A stretch of 51,212 bases of DNA, taken from Saccoglossus kowalevskii (Eukaryota > Hemichordata > Enteropneusta > Harrimaniidae). Location: NCBI RefSeq assembly GCF_000003605.2, contig NW_003133843.1, forward strand, positions 347,925-399,136. The letters run 5' to 3'. The position numbers and the translations under genes are program-made. Below, in pieces: positions 21,852 to 32,800 of the stretch (within the stretch, counting starts at the first letter, position 1; each line of letters starts with the position of its first letter). The notes beneath the pieces are model-generated. The model ran no database searches. It was given only the letters and a program-made list of their open reading frames with translations, and was not told where the DNA came from.

Positions 21852-24800
21852 TTTACTTGATACGTTTCGGCGAATTCTTGTGCATCCCCGGTAAAGTCAT
21901 CTACGGGGTTACCATCGGCATCACCGCATATACCATTCACATGCAAATGGTTAAAGGGTCGTTCCAGCATGATATCCAGGGCGTGTTTTTGCCACACCAC
22001 TCTAAAGTCGTCGCCATCGTTTTCTTCTCTACCCATTAAGATTTCCAGCGTATTATCGCCAGTCATTGATAGTTTGAAAATGTCTCCGGAATTTGCAGGA
22101 ATAGAGTCGGAAGTGAAAGGTTGGTCGCTATTCAGCTGAAATACAGAATTAGAGCAACAAATTATTTAGTGATACTACAAGATGCTGAGTGCCGTGCCAT
22201 GCCAATTGTCATTCAGTACTGATGGAATGGAATTCTGTTCTGACAGAATTGTCAATCAGCGGCAATTATTTAATCATTAAAGTATAGTTTTGATTGATAT
22301 AACATAGTTTTGCCCATTTCATATAGAATTGTATTTTGTCTGTTTAGTACGCAGTCATGGCCTGTACATTGAACTTGATTTGCTTAGTTAACGAAGTTTG
22401 AGCCGTATTATGATAATTCAAACGGCTAGGGGGTCCTTGGTGGTATAAATAGGACAGCTATGTATTCGGTATAGGTCAGTACTGTGTATTTGAGTGATTT
22501 AGGCGGGGTTTTGCTGATATACACGGTCATACACGTTGTAGACATTCCTTGCAGTAATTTCATAGTTATTTTTTCAACAAGTATCAAACTGGCTGCGTGC
22601 TCCCATATCTAAGGTACGTTGTGCTGCGATAGTCGCTTAAAAGTCGAACACGGGCGACGCGACGTGGTTATCTAGATTACGAGGCGATAACAGCTCCTGT
22701 TCCCGCTAACGGGCATATACTGGTCACGCGACATACTGGTCACGCGACATACTGGTCACGCGACGATTAGGACAACTTCTGCTCTAAATCTGTTTTGATT
22801 CAAGTGTGAAACAGAAAGTTACCTCTAGTTGGGTAATGTGAACATGAGTGGTGCACAAATTTTAAAAATGCCCAATCTCCCATAGAAATTACCATTAAAG
22901 TACATTTAAGTAGTTGCTAAGGTGATCATTTAGATGCAAAATTCTATTTCTCTTATGCAGAAATGGGGACGTTCTATTTTTACATAAACTTTAGTCATGA
23001 ATTTTGATATTAACTGTTTGTGTCACTTTATGATTGCCAGAGAGCTCGTCGACAGAAAAAGTACATTTAAGTAGTTGCTAAGGTGATCATTTAGATGCAA
23101 AAATTCTATTTCTCTTATGCAGAAATGGGGACGTTCTATTTGTACATAAACTTTGATCATGAATTTTGATATTAACCGTTTGTGTCACTTTATGATTGCC
23201 AGGGAGCTCGTCGACAGAAAAAGATAACCATGGTGATTATAGAACACAGTACATGGCGTAATGAGTAGTAAGCCAATTTCAGTGACGTATTCAGCATATC
23301 GATATATGCACATGTACAATAAAATCGTGGCTGTGTTTATTATTAACACACAATGGGATGCACATAGGCAAATACTTACCTCTATGATGAACGGATTCAA
23401 ACCATCATTTTCACCTACTCTAAGAACGTTAATTTCTTCACCTCCATCTTCGTCACGCTTACCACGACTACCTGTGTCACCTTTACCTTTACCTGTATAT
23501 TTACCTTTATCATCAAGACCTCCACCTTTAAGACTATTCACACTTGCAACTTGGAAAGTGTTTGCGGGTCCCTGAACCTCAACACCATTAAGAATGTTGC
23601 GATCCCTATCACTTTCACCACCTTTATTGTTACCTTTGTTGTTACCTTTACTGTTACCTTTACTGTTACCTTTACTGTTACCTTTATTGTTACCTTTACT
23701 GTNNNNNNNNNNNNNNNNNNNNNNNNNNNNNNNNNNNNNNNNNNNNNNNNNNAGTTACCCTCACACTGGCCACCACTTAAATCATCAATTACTCTTATTA
23801 ATAACGTGTTTATTCTGAAGCGAGTCCCTTGCTGAGTATAGTCAACTTCTACTTCAATGGTCCTGCATTTCTCACACGTTGACGCTAGCTTGTAGAAACA
23901 TTCCCCGCCAATTGTAAACTTTCGTCCGTCAAAAGAACTACAATGAGGGTCACCCCAGCAGCTACAAATCTCCCAATCTGAATACAACATTTATAAAATT
24001 AGTATTCAAGAGCATAAGGTTAATCTCAACATGTAGTCGTAAAACTTTTTCACAACAATTCACATACGGACAATATATCCAGAATTATTCTCACAGCAGA
24101 GTTCCTACCTTTTTGCGGCACTTCCGGTGGCCTGCAAAATCCATCAGGTGGTTCCTGGCAACAATATTTACATTTTGTTTTTATGCCGAGAGGTGGATGA
24201 TGGCAGTTATTTTGTTTTGAATCGTTGTTATTCATACAGACCTGTGTGAATGGAAGATCAAAATGTTAATATAATAAGTCAGATTCCGATCAGTTCAGTA
24301 AGGATCAAATATAAAAAAAATATAAAATTTGATATAATTTCTCACCTGGTACGGCTTACATCCTGACACAAACACTAATTCATTTTCATCTTTGACATTT
24401 CTCAGTTCAGACATGCATTCAAACTATGGGTAAAACAGACCACTTTGTATACTTTCTTTTTAGCGCAACAGAAAAAAAATCATTACATTACGTGTGGTCT
24501 AGTTATAATGTAATGTTATTACGAGGATACCTCAAAGTATGCACGAAGACAGTACAGCGGAGTACCGACCGACGCGCAGCGGAGCATACTTTGAGGTATC
24601 TTCGTAATACATGTTTGTTTTTATTATTAGAGGACGCTTAATCGCTCCATATTTGGAATTCACATTTCCTAATTAGGATGATAGATGTATAATAATATTA
24701 AAACAATGTATTATAGGATAAAAACATAATTCTATGACATAAATAAACCACGTTATTTTGTGCCTTTTTCGTGTCATGGTGGTCATTAATTGTGTCATGG

Positions 24801-27800
24801 CGTGTTTACCACATGATATTACGTGCAACTATCGTGTTATGAGTTGCAACCACAATGCTACTGCGTTCAACCATCCTATTATCCTAGACGATTATGATGT
24901 TGTCGTGTTTCTATCGTGTTATTACGTGCACCTATTTTGATATGTTGTTTATCAAGTTTATTTATTTAAAACAGAATTGATTCATATATTTAACATTTTT
25001 CTGACGCAAAAGTGAATCCTTAATGTTTTATAATGAGAATAACAAATGATGCCGAAACAGAATATTATTATGCACTGCGCCCCCATCTCTAGATGACAAT
25101 TTTTATTTATGGTATTTAACACTGTTACACAGATGACAATCTAACTTGTCTTATTATATGGCGGATGCTACTCATGGTGCAGGATGTGCTCACTCTTTTT
25201 TGAAATAACTAACATCACTCCATGTATAACGTGAATATAAATTTTCCCTACTGGCTTGATTATGTAGCGTAGTGTACAGTTTCTATCTGTGAATTGTTGT
25301 CGGTCTTTTGTTTTGTGTTTTTTGACAGGTCATTTTCCCAATACGGCTTGTCTAAATATCAACGGTTGGGTATGTTATTTCCACTCGATCGTTATTCGCG
25401 ACGTAAGTGGCTTTACGACGATGTCATCGACCTGCATGGAAACTAGTTCACAAGATACAGATTTGGTGAAAGAATGTATGACGTATAGTGAAATAATTCG
25501 CTTGGCATTCCGATTTGGGTCGCGTCAGATCGAAGAAACAGTAAGCACACGAGGGGAGAACACGATGACATGGAGAAATCACAGCATAACACAATGTTTG
25601 CACATGATATCATAAGGAATGTACACCATAACATGACATGCGCACCAGATGACATGTTTGCACGCCATATCATGATGTTTTCATATAATATCACGCAAGT
25701 TATACACAACAAGACTTTTCAAAAAATATACATAGTACAATTTGAAGCGGACGACAGACCTTGACAATGACATTGGAGTGTACAACGCTGTCACATGGAT
25801 GCAATATCTCAGTAATGAACATGGGAGACTGGCCGTTGTGGGATTTGAGGGAGAATCATGAGTTCTACCAAGCGGAAAAATATACATACAGAATAATAAA
25901 GGATGTTTGACCTTTGATAGCAATGTACTCGCGCATGCGTGGGAATTGAATTCCAAGTGGTGATAACAACACACGCTAAAAACGCAAAGGCACATGAGTG
26001 GACGCTTGTTTGTAAACACTGATACGCTATGACCATCTGACGCATGCGCAGGTGACGATTCCCCGCTTTAACTCAGAATTGGTTTCGGACTAGGGCTATA
26101 TTATAATAATGATATCCAATGACTCATTGATCTATGCGGTCTATAAATTGTTAATTATTACATTAAATTGCAGCGCAAACAAACATAATGCATACGTTTT
26201 ATCAGGAAATTATTTGATTAAATAATACTAGTTCCATTAAGAGTTGATTGCCACGACAACATAAAGAATCCAATCAGGAATCAATCTGCTTTTCATATCA
26301 CATATATATATGTCAGCTATATGTCAACGACTTCACCGTTTCCTTCAAAATATAAAAGCCAGCCATTTTGACAAGGGTTGTATTTTACAAAAACGACTCA
26401 TAATTATCGCTAAAATATGCATGGGAAATCACAGGTACATACTACACACATACAGATTGATCTGCCAGGGAACAGCTTCTCCAAATACTGCGTACATCCT
26501 AAACAAAGTAGCCGTTCCATCACAAAAGGCTGTGTAATAGTGAGGATTATATTTCATATGAATACATAAATCAAATACGAGATATAATATGTAGATATGG
26601 AAATAAAATTTAGTATATGTAGCAAAAATAATTTATAGTACACGAAGAAACTTTGAATGTTAACGCCCTAAATCACGATGGAGGGAGCCTGTTTTGCAAT
26701 TGCCCTAATTAGTTTTAATTTTGAGGCATTTCAACCGTATGTTTGTGCCACTATATCTTGGATGTGCCACTCTGAGTTGAAAGTACCATAGACGAGTCGA
26801 TTGCATACCTCTATTCAGGAAATGTATATTTTTAGCTTTCCGACGAACGCGAGCAATTGACGGAGGAATGGGTGTTGCATGGCTACTGTTTTTGTGCTGA
26901 CTCTACTGTGCGTACGACACATTCTTAACGCGAAGTCGTCATTAGTATATCCAGGTTGTCAGGCAGTAACTATCTACTGAAGTGCCTGGTGGTTCTTGCG
27001 TATACGTGGAGTCGGTCTATTTTTTTACGTTTTTTGCCTCTGACGCACTCCATCTCTACCACGTGTCGATGTGTGTGAATATTCTGAGACTCCGACACGG
27101 TAACTCGGGTCGGCAACTGAATTTAGTTATAGACAATAATGAGAATTTCCCGGACAATGAAATGTAATTTCCCGAACGATTAAGCAAGCAGTTAGTTGTT
27201 TCCAAGCAATTAAGCAACTAAGTTAATTGTTGAAATTCGCAAAAATTACTGACAAACAACACAACGAAAACTATTCTTCTACAAGCATTCATAATAATTG
27301 CTTGCATTATGAAAGTCTGAATTTTCGGTATTTACGTCACAGAGTCGTAAATTTCAATTTTTAAAAGCGTGAGGCAACATATTCTCAAACGAATGATTTT
27401 TTTCAAACAGAGTCAAGGAATAACGGACTAAAAACATTGATACATTACATTGCCACCCGGTGCAATACAATCTATTTATACGTGATTCATCATCGGATTT
27501 TTTCTGATGTTTTTCTTTCGTTATTTTACTGATAATAAATACACAACAAACAATGATATTGGTCCTTGGTGTTATTTGCCGCGTCACTACTCCATTAATC
27601 ATATACTGTAATACGAATATTTTGCCTTGGAGGAAGGAGAGGGCAAGCGGACGTAGTATACCGTATTGCTTTTTAGTTTGCACTGTGACACTCCAGCACT
27701 TTCCTGTATATTAGCTATTAATATTTTTCATATATATTTTTCACAAAAGTATAGTTTTTTTTCTTGGCGATTGTGCTCTTTCGACGTCAGTCAATATGCT

Positions 27801-29666
27801 TCTCTTTACTTTAACGTTCAAGTCTGATTTTCGTTCTGTTGAATATTTCTTTTATGCAAATGGGTACAGATTGCATGAGTGACTTCCAAATGAACGCACA
27901 ATAATATATCATTGGTAGTTTCCCAGATTTAAAAGACAGACACCAACAACAGAATGGTTTAAGCTCCCATGATTACATCATGTGCGACATTTTTGAAGTA
28001 ATTCAATTTGTAATATGTTGTATTTATTCTCATAAGCTTTCAGACTCTTTAGTATATTGAATTTGTAAAAAGCAATGCTCATAAATACTTAAAAATGAAT
28101 TTCAGTAATGTTTTAAAAGTCTGGTACAGTAAACCTTCAAAGTGTAATTTATCATTATGTTGAATTGTTCACCGATCGTGAGTTGCTGACTTATCAATAT
28201 ATTCGTTTTTTTTAATATTAGTGATTTTTATTTCTGAATTCGACATGTTATATTTTTCTGTATTACGTTTGCCTTGAATATCTGTGTAGTTAGGGGACTT
28301 TAACAATTGAGCACCTTTATTATGCAACTAATTCACAATGTACAGCAATTGTAAAGCTTTTTGGATAGCTTCATTGAAATTGTTTTCAATTGAATTTTCT
28401 ATTTTGCTGACACTAGGGGGCGACATTGCGTGTTTGCAAGTCTTCGTAGTAATATAGAAACAAGGATAGCGGTGTAACTGCTGAAAACATACAGATATGA
28501 GTTTCGATGCCTACTTCTGTCACGTGACAGTTGATCAAACTTCGCATACAAAACATGTACAGGGATTTTCTGTAATGTAGAAATTTGTTTTGTAAGGCGG
28601 GCCGGGTCTGGTCGGTTGGTTTTTGTTATTGTACCCACGACTATGAATTAGACTGAGTTACAACGTTTTTCATTTCGCTTTCATTTATAACATTTGAACT
28701 AGTGTATCAGATTGCATTTGGTATAATATTTTGCTGAATGTTTGAGTAATTGGTATTCCAGAAACGAATACGCGTTTAAATAATACGGAAAACAAATAAT
28801 AACTCTAATTTAACACTTACTCTACCCTCTGGATGACACGTCTCATACTTGTCCTCATTGTCAGGTTTAGCCACACATGCACTGAAGCTGAGCTTTTCGG
28901 CTGCGGTACACTTTAAACAACCTCCTTTGAAAATAAACGGAAAAAAACAGAATATTATGATAATAAGTACTCTAATATGCAATACACACACTTCAGTGCG
29001 TTATTAAAACAGCATACTAATGAAACTAACAGCCACAGTATGTTAGAGAAAATCAGATAGCTGGAATATCTTTTTGGAAAATATCGCTTTCTGGCGTTGA
29101 AGCGCTCTCCCGACCAGAATGTATGATATTGAGATTTTTCGAAAATTCGGAAAACGTCCCTACCGGCTTCTCGTGGATGTGGCCTACGTATAACATCCCA
29201 TATCGGTTGTCTGTGTACACTTGCGGACTGACAGGAAATCTGACGAAAACATAAAACATTACATTAAAGACAGAGTTGTCACGATTTGTATATTAACTAA
29301 CGGATTTGGTTGCATAATATTTGGGATCAAAGCAGGCTTACACAATATCTAACGCTTATTGTGATTTTGTATAATTTTATGGAAAGCCCCTTCCATATAC
29401 ACATGTATGTTGTATTACCATATAATAGTCCAACTCACGAGTGTATAATGTGTTTCTTATACTGTCTTCCTCGTCGTTTTTGCATTTCAAAATGATAACA
29501 ATTTATATATGTTCAAAGCGTGAGTTTTTGTTTGTACTTCAATGTGCATGACTTTGCATTACTAGCACGTAAGTCTGTCCGTATTACAAGAAATATGAAC
29601 TGTGAATTTAAACAAAAAACTTACCGCTAGTATCACTAGGCCAAAAATATGCAGCCCCGAAGCCAT
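21852..29666 (-). CDS. Gene C: secreted Ly6/uPAR-like plus VWD protein with Gly/Lys/Asn-rich insert
   Basis: Exons (minus): 29666-29625 (uncertain), 28924-28821, 24423-24346, 24241-24109, 23977-23380 (contains a 50-N gap), 22135-21852, then an unresolved last exon. Cysteine module: GGCLKC, FSACV, ETC, FECMSEL, FVSGC, VCMN, NNC, TKCKYCC, GFC. The VWD first half has ICSCWGDPHC, SFDGRKFT and GGECFYKL. The second half has GICGDADGNPVDDFTG, a likely calcium loop. Between them an insert of more than 80 residues begins in a (GNSK)n coding minisatellite at the gap and ends SRGKRDED, an RxKR furin-type site. The exon 6 donor (phase 2) matches genes A, B and D. The phase of exon 1 (0) does not fit exon 2, which needs phase 1, so the 5' end is incomplete. 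Paralogue of gene D; the function is unknown, probably an extracellular binding or matrix protein. Confidence 0.75.
22230..22800 (+). promoter_or_regulatory. TATA-bearing, CpG-rich promoter or LTR-like segment
   Basis: GGTATAAATAGG near 22442 is followed about 30 bp later by GGTCAGTACTGTG, an initiator-like spacing, then CpG-rich sequence (GGGCGACGCGACGTGG). It lies on the plus strand inside the last-but-one intron of gene C. This would fit a solo LTR or a cryptic core promoter, but no paired LTR or primer-binding site was demonstrated. Confidence 0.25.
22715..22763. repeat. 16-bp tandem repeat, three units
   Basis: CATACTGGTCACGCGA is repeated three times (the first unit has one change), each unit containing CGCG. 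Confidence 0.8.
22898..23221. repeat. 160-bp tandem duplication in a gene C intron
   Basis: The segment 22898-23057 (AAAGTACATTTAAGTAG... GAGCTCGTCGACAG) is repeated at 23058-23221 with one 1-bp insertion and a few substitutions (roughly 4% by eye). Confidence 0.85.
23629..23702 (-). repeat. 12-bp coding minisatellite in gene C, cut by assembly gap
   Basis: On the minus strand GGTAACAGTAAA repeats six or more times (some units GGTAACAATAAA), encoding Gly-Asn-Ser/Asn-Lys in the gene C frame. The array runs into the N block at 23703-23752, and the last bases beyond the gap (GAGGGTAACT, minus) already encode Glu-Gly-Asn. Its true length is therefore unknown. Confidence 0.8.
23703..23752. other. 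Assembly gap (50 N)
   Basis: The gap lies inside the coding minisatellite of gene C. Its length is a placeholder, so the apparent reading frame across it is not reliable. Confidence 0.95.
24515..24610. mobile_element. Foldback element, family GTTATTACGAGGAT, copy 2
   Basis: GTTATTACGAGGATACCTCA... (24515-24542) pairs with 24584-24610 (reverse complement, about 26 of 27), enclosing a CpG-rich 41-bp loop. It directly abuts the dispersed repeat at 24610. It lies in an intron of gene C. Confidence 0.65.
24610..24698. repeat. Dispersed repeat shared with 6400-6560
   Basis: Same order of blocks as at 6400: CATGTTTGT.TTTATTATTAGAGGACGCTTA, TATTTGGAATTCACATTTCCT, GATGTATAATAATAT. Confidence 0.55.
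24765..24950. repeat. Degenerate ~21-bp tandem array
   Basis: Units resembling TCGTGTTATTACGTGCAACCA recur about nine times with heavy divergence. A 60-codon frame over it is a by-product of the 21-bp period. Confidence 0.4.
25329..25540 (+). CDS. Exon-like segment on the strand opposite gene C
   Basis: An open frame of 212 nt sits exactly between a good acceptor (TTTTTTGACAG) and a good donor (ACA|GTAAGC). It is less AT-rich than its surroundings and encodes five Cys (TACLN, WVCYF, STCME, ECMTY and neighbours). No family is recognised and no partner exons were found. It may be an exon of an unseen plus-strand gene or pseudogene nested in the large intron of gene C, or chance. Confidence 0.25.
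25555..25730. repeat. Degenerate ~20-bp array, complementary in type to 24765-24950
   Basis: Units such as CATAACATGACATGCGCAC and AGATGACATGTTTGCACG recur. Their reverse complement resembles the units at 24765-24950. Confidence 0.35.
25960..26072 (+). mobile_element. MITE-like element, copy 2 (core plus right terminal repeat)
   Basis: The core 25960-26040 matches 527-604. It is followed by CGCATGCGCAGGTGACGATT...CGCTTTAAC (26041-26072), the inverted equivalent of 485-522. The left terminus is missing or diverged. Confidence 0.55.
28410..28424 (+). promoter_or_regulatory. CTCF-like motif
   Basis: ACACTAGGGGGCGAC fits the CTCF core CCASYAGRKGGCRS at most positions. Binding is speculative. 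Confidence 0.15.
29060..29239 (-). other. Exon-like open segment in the first intron of gene C
   Basis: The minus strand is open in two frames after a good acceptor (GTTTTCGTCAG at 29240). The phase-0 frame reads ISCQSASVHRQPIWDVI..., which would continue plausibly from the exon 1 signal peptide. The other frame reads FPVSPQVYTDNRYGMLY.... No donor of the phase required by exon 2 is convincing. It could be a missing exon, a decayed exon, or chance. Confidence 0.25.
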
Positions 29667-29747
29667 GGTATCGTGCTCAACCAGTGGCTTCCTCGAGTGG
29701 TATGCTGTGCTAAGTTTGTTGCTAGGTATATTCGATCGATCGGCCAT
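29625..29747 (-). CDS. Candidate first exon of gene C with two in-frame ATGs
   Basis: The internal ATG at 29666 (context ACCATGGCT) begins MASGLHIFGLVILA, a signal-peptide core ending at a strong donor GCG|GTAAGT. An upstream in-frame ATG at 29747, also in good context (GCCATGGCC), would add 27 hydrophilic residues (MADRSNIPSNKLST...). This would turn the signal peptide into an internal signal anchor. A TATAAA at 29816-29811 suits a transcript that includes the upstream ATG. The splice phase does not match exon 2 of gene C, so the link is unproven. Confidence 0.4.
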
Positions 29748-29810
29748 GGCGATTTAGTTTGATGTTTCTCCTTAGTGTTTTTATTTTTATTTTTGGTTGT
29801 CATCTACTCA

Positions 29811-29816
29811 TTTATA
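29811..29816 (-). promoter_or_regulatory. TATA box candidate for gene C
   Basis: TATAAA on the minus strand, about 65 bp upstream of the first in-frame ATG. Confidence 0.3.
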
Positions 29817-29829
29817 TTTTGTAAACAAT

Positions 29830-32800
29830 CCTAATGTATAACACAAAGTTTACAAGAAGTGTAACACGTATTTGTAAGTTATAACATATAAACCGGAATT
29901 ATATAAACACACTTTTGACTACAAACTCTCGTTTAACAATGCATTGGATACATGTTGCGACGTGAAACTTAAAAAGCTTCGTGATCTGTCTGTGACACGG
30001 ATAGGTATGGAAATAATCAATCCTGATTACTTAGCTGATTGAATAATTAAAACATATGCTGCCACAAAATTCCACAAATTAATATCCGAGCAACGAGTCA
30101 AACCAAACATTTTCAAATGTGTCATTACAAAACAAAAACGCAATGTATGATAAGGTAAGTAAGTTTAAATATACAGTTTAATAAAATCCAGTAAATGGGA
30201 ATGTAAAACTAGCATACTTACTTTAGTTCGAGTCAGAGTTATGTTGCCGCGTACACATGATATGTAATCGGACTTCCCATTTCTTTATTTCGACCGATGC
30301 AGCGATGGCCAGTCTATATGAAATATAGGAATGGCATTATATTTTTTTGACACCTTGTCTACATAATGTGTTTATAGACAAAATCAGGAAAGGTTTACCA
30401 TTTGTTTGAGATGTGAACATTATTTCGACATTCTGACAGTATGATAAATCAAACTGGCGGCATCGTAAGATCAACATTAAAGTGAATTCTTTCTGATCAC
30501 TAAGGCAATAACAGAAAGATTTTGATAAATCACCCGTTAAAACATTATCTGGTTGACGGAGTCACATTATTCAATGTAATGCGTCATTTCCACTTTGTAA
30601 TTGTAAATATGTGTAAGCTAAACAACATGTTAAAATTATGCTACACACATATCCTATCTTCTTTAGGACAGTAGGATAACTAAAAATCTTTATATTTTAA
30701 GTTTCAGTTTTATATCACACTGTTTGCTTTGGTCTTTGGTTTGGAGTCATAATGTATAACTTGTTGGGAAAGTTATTACTATCATATTCATCAACTTCAA
30801 CAACTATTAGAAATAATGGATGCATATCATAGTCATCAAATTCAAAATAATTCATATTTATTCTTTTAAATATTAATTTTATTTATAAAACACGATAATG
30901 CATGTGAAACTTTATATCTTGTAGTTGAGTTGGACCGTTTAAAATATTGTCACCATCTCTCGGAACAGGTCGTTGCAGGTTAATACGGGTATTGAATGCT
31001 ATGTTTGAATGTAAAATATTATCGTTAGATGTATGATTTCTAAGAGAATGTGGCTGAATTAATTATAAGGTCTCTGGTCACTTCAAGTATGGTTCATGCC
31101 AATGCTCTAATTATATACCATATATTTATATACATCAAGGTTGCGATCTTCGAAATATCCATAGTTAAGAAATAGTCCTAGTTTGTAATGGTCTGTATGG
31201 GATAAGCGACTTGGAAATCTTAGGAGAGGATTTTGCGTTGAGTAGCTTTTATGACATTGACATTGCACACAGGACAATTCTCAGTTGATAACAATAATCT
31301 TGGTACATGCAAGTTACATCTCTGAACAAATTCAGTCATGATATTTTATGAAACGTAAAAAACTTATGGCGTGATATTTTCCTTGTTCTTAGGTTCCAGA
31401 CTGTTCCAGACCACAGGTAAATACACACCTGATTGTTTCATTTCATTCCTAACCGCGGTCATCTGTTGTGAAACTGTTATAATGTTTATGAGAATCGTGC
31501 AATGTCACAACTTTTTTGAGATAATGAACATATAAATATTGTTCTATTTGTAAAACCTAAATCTGCAAACTCAGTTTTTCTGCACGTTTCACATGTTTGT
31601 TTAACACAGTGAGAAACTCACAGCGTGTATTCACGGCTATAATGGATTAACGAAAGCATTGTCATTAACCACATTAATGATATTCCCCAATACCGTTCAT
31701 ATAATATTGTACAACAATCTTCATTATTACCTCACCATTGATATATTGTTGTACAGTACAGGTTGCATAAGAATTTATAGTAATTGGTGTTAGCTAGTGT
31801 TATTAAAATGTGAATGATCTATCTTAATGTAAACTAATACATACAAAAGCCACAATAAATAAAGAATAAAGTGAATTTCTACACCGCAAATGCAGACAGA
31901 TACTCAAGTAGCATTGTATAGCTCACAACATGCATCGACAAACGATTAATTTAAGGAATATACTTCAAATTATTAAACCGTATAATTTCAATTAGGATTA
32001 AAACTGTCCTGCGATGTGTTGGCACAACCAGCTGAAAAGAATGTCAACAAGCCAAAACACGAAGTATGTCTGATTCATATGCTTGAACGGTAAATACATG
32101 GTTACTATATCGCGCCGTAATATCATATGTATGTTTTATTCCAAATTTAACAAACTTGTTCTAATATATTTCACTTCAAGCGCAAGACGTATATTGTATA
32201 TTTAGGTATCATGATTTACAGTTATATAGCATATCAACAGTTTTTCCTTATAAACAGTTTGAATAGTAACGAGAAAATAAACCTCAAATCAACCGGAAGC
32301 TTTACTAATCAGCTTACATTGTAATTTCCGTTCTGTGACAGATGACACATAGAGTGTGTTGTCAGTGTCTAATTAGCTGAGCAGAAGTCGTACGAATAGA
32401 TTATATCATCAGTACATGTGAAAGCAGTGGTGATGTAGTGTGACACCGGCAATACAAAGAGAAGCTTTTCCTTAAAATGAGCAGGGTAGGTAATAAGGCT
32501 AATTCATATTTTCGTGAAAAAAGAAAGAGAATTCAGTTGTTTCATTGGCGTCGCGCTGATGTACGTACGACCATTGACTATATCAGTTGTTACAGGAACA
32601 GTAATGATTTGTTGTCTCGTGAATGCTTTAGTTTCGCTCAACTATATACATATATGTTTATTTGATAATTTTAAGATAGAAACTCGCGTCCAGGCAGTTG
32701 AATATGTTGATTTACAATTGTTTTCTTACATACGATTACCATATACATAAGAACTCCCAGTATTGCACACATAAGAATACAAGTGCTGGCGTCCGTGTGC

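Noticed and set aside
23538-23990. Val/Thr/Lys repeat protein read through the N gap on the minus strand
   Set aside because: The gap length is arbitrary. The other frame (GNSK repeats) continues into sequence matching gene D's insert and ends at a conserved donor.
24758-24940. 60-codon Cys-rich frame
   Set aside because: It follows a degenerate 21-bp tandem array; openness is a by-product of the period.
32477-32665. Small basic frame beginning MSRVGNKANSYF
   Set aside because: No family, no partner exons, and an overlapping frame of equal length.
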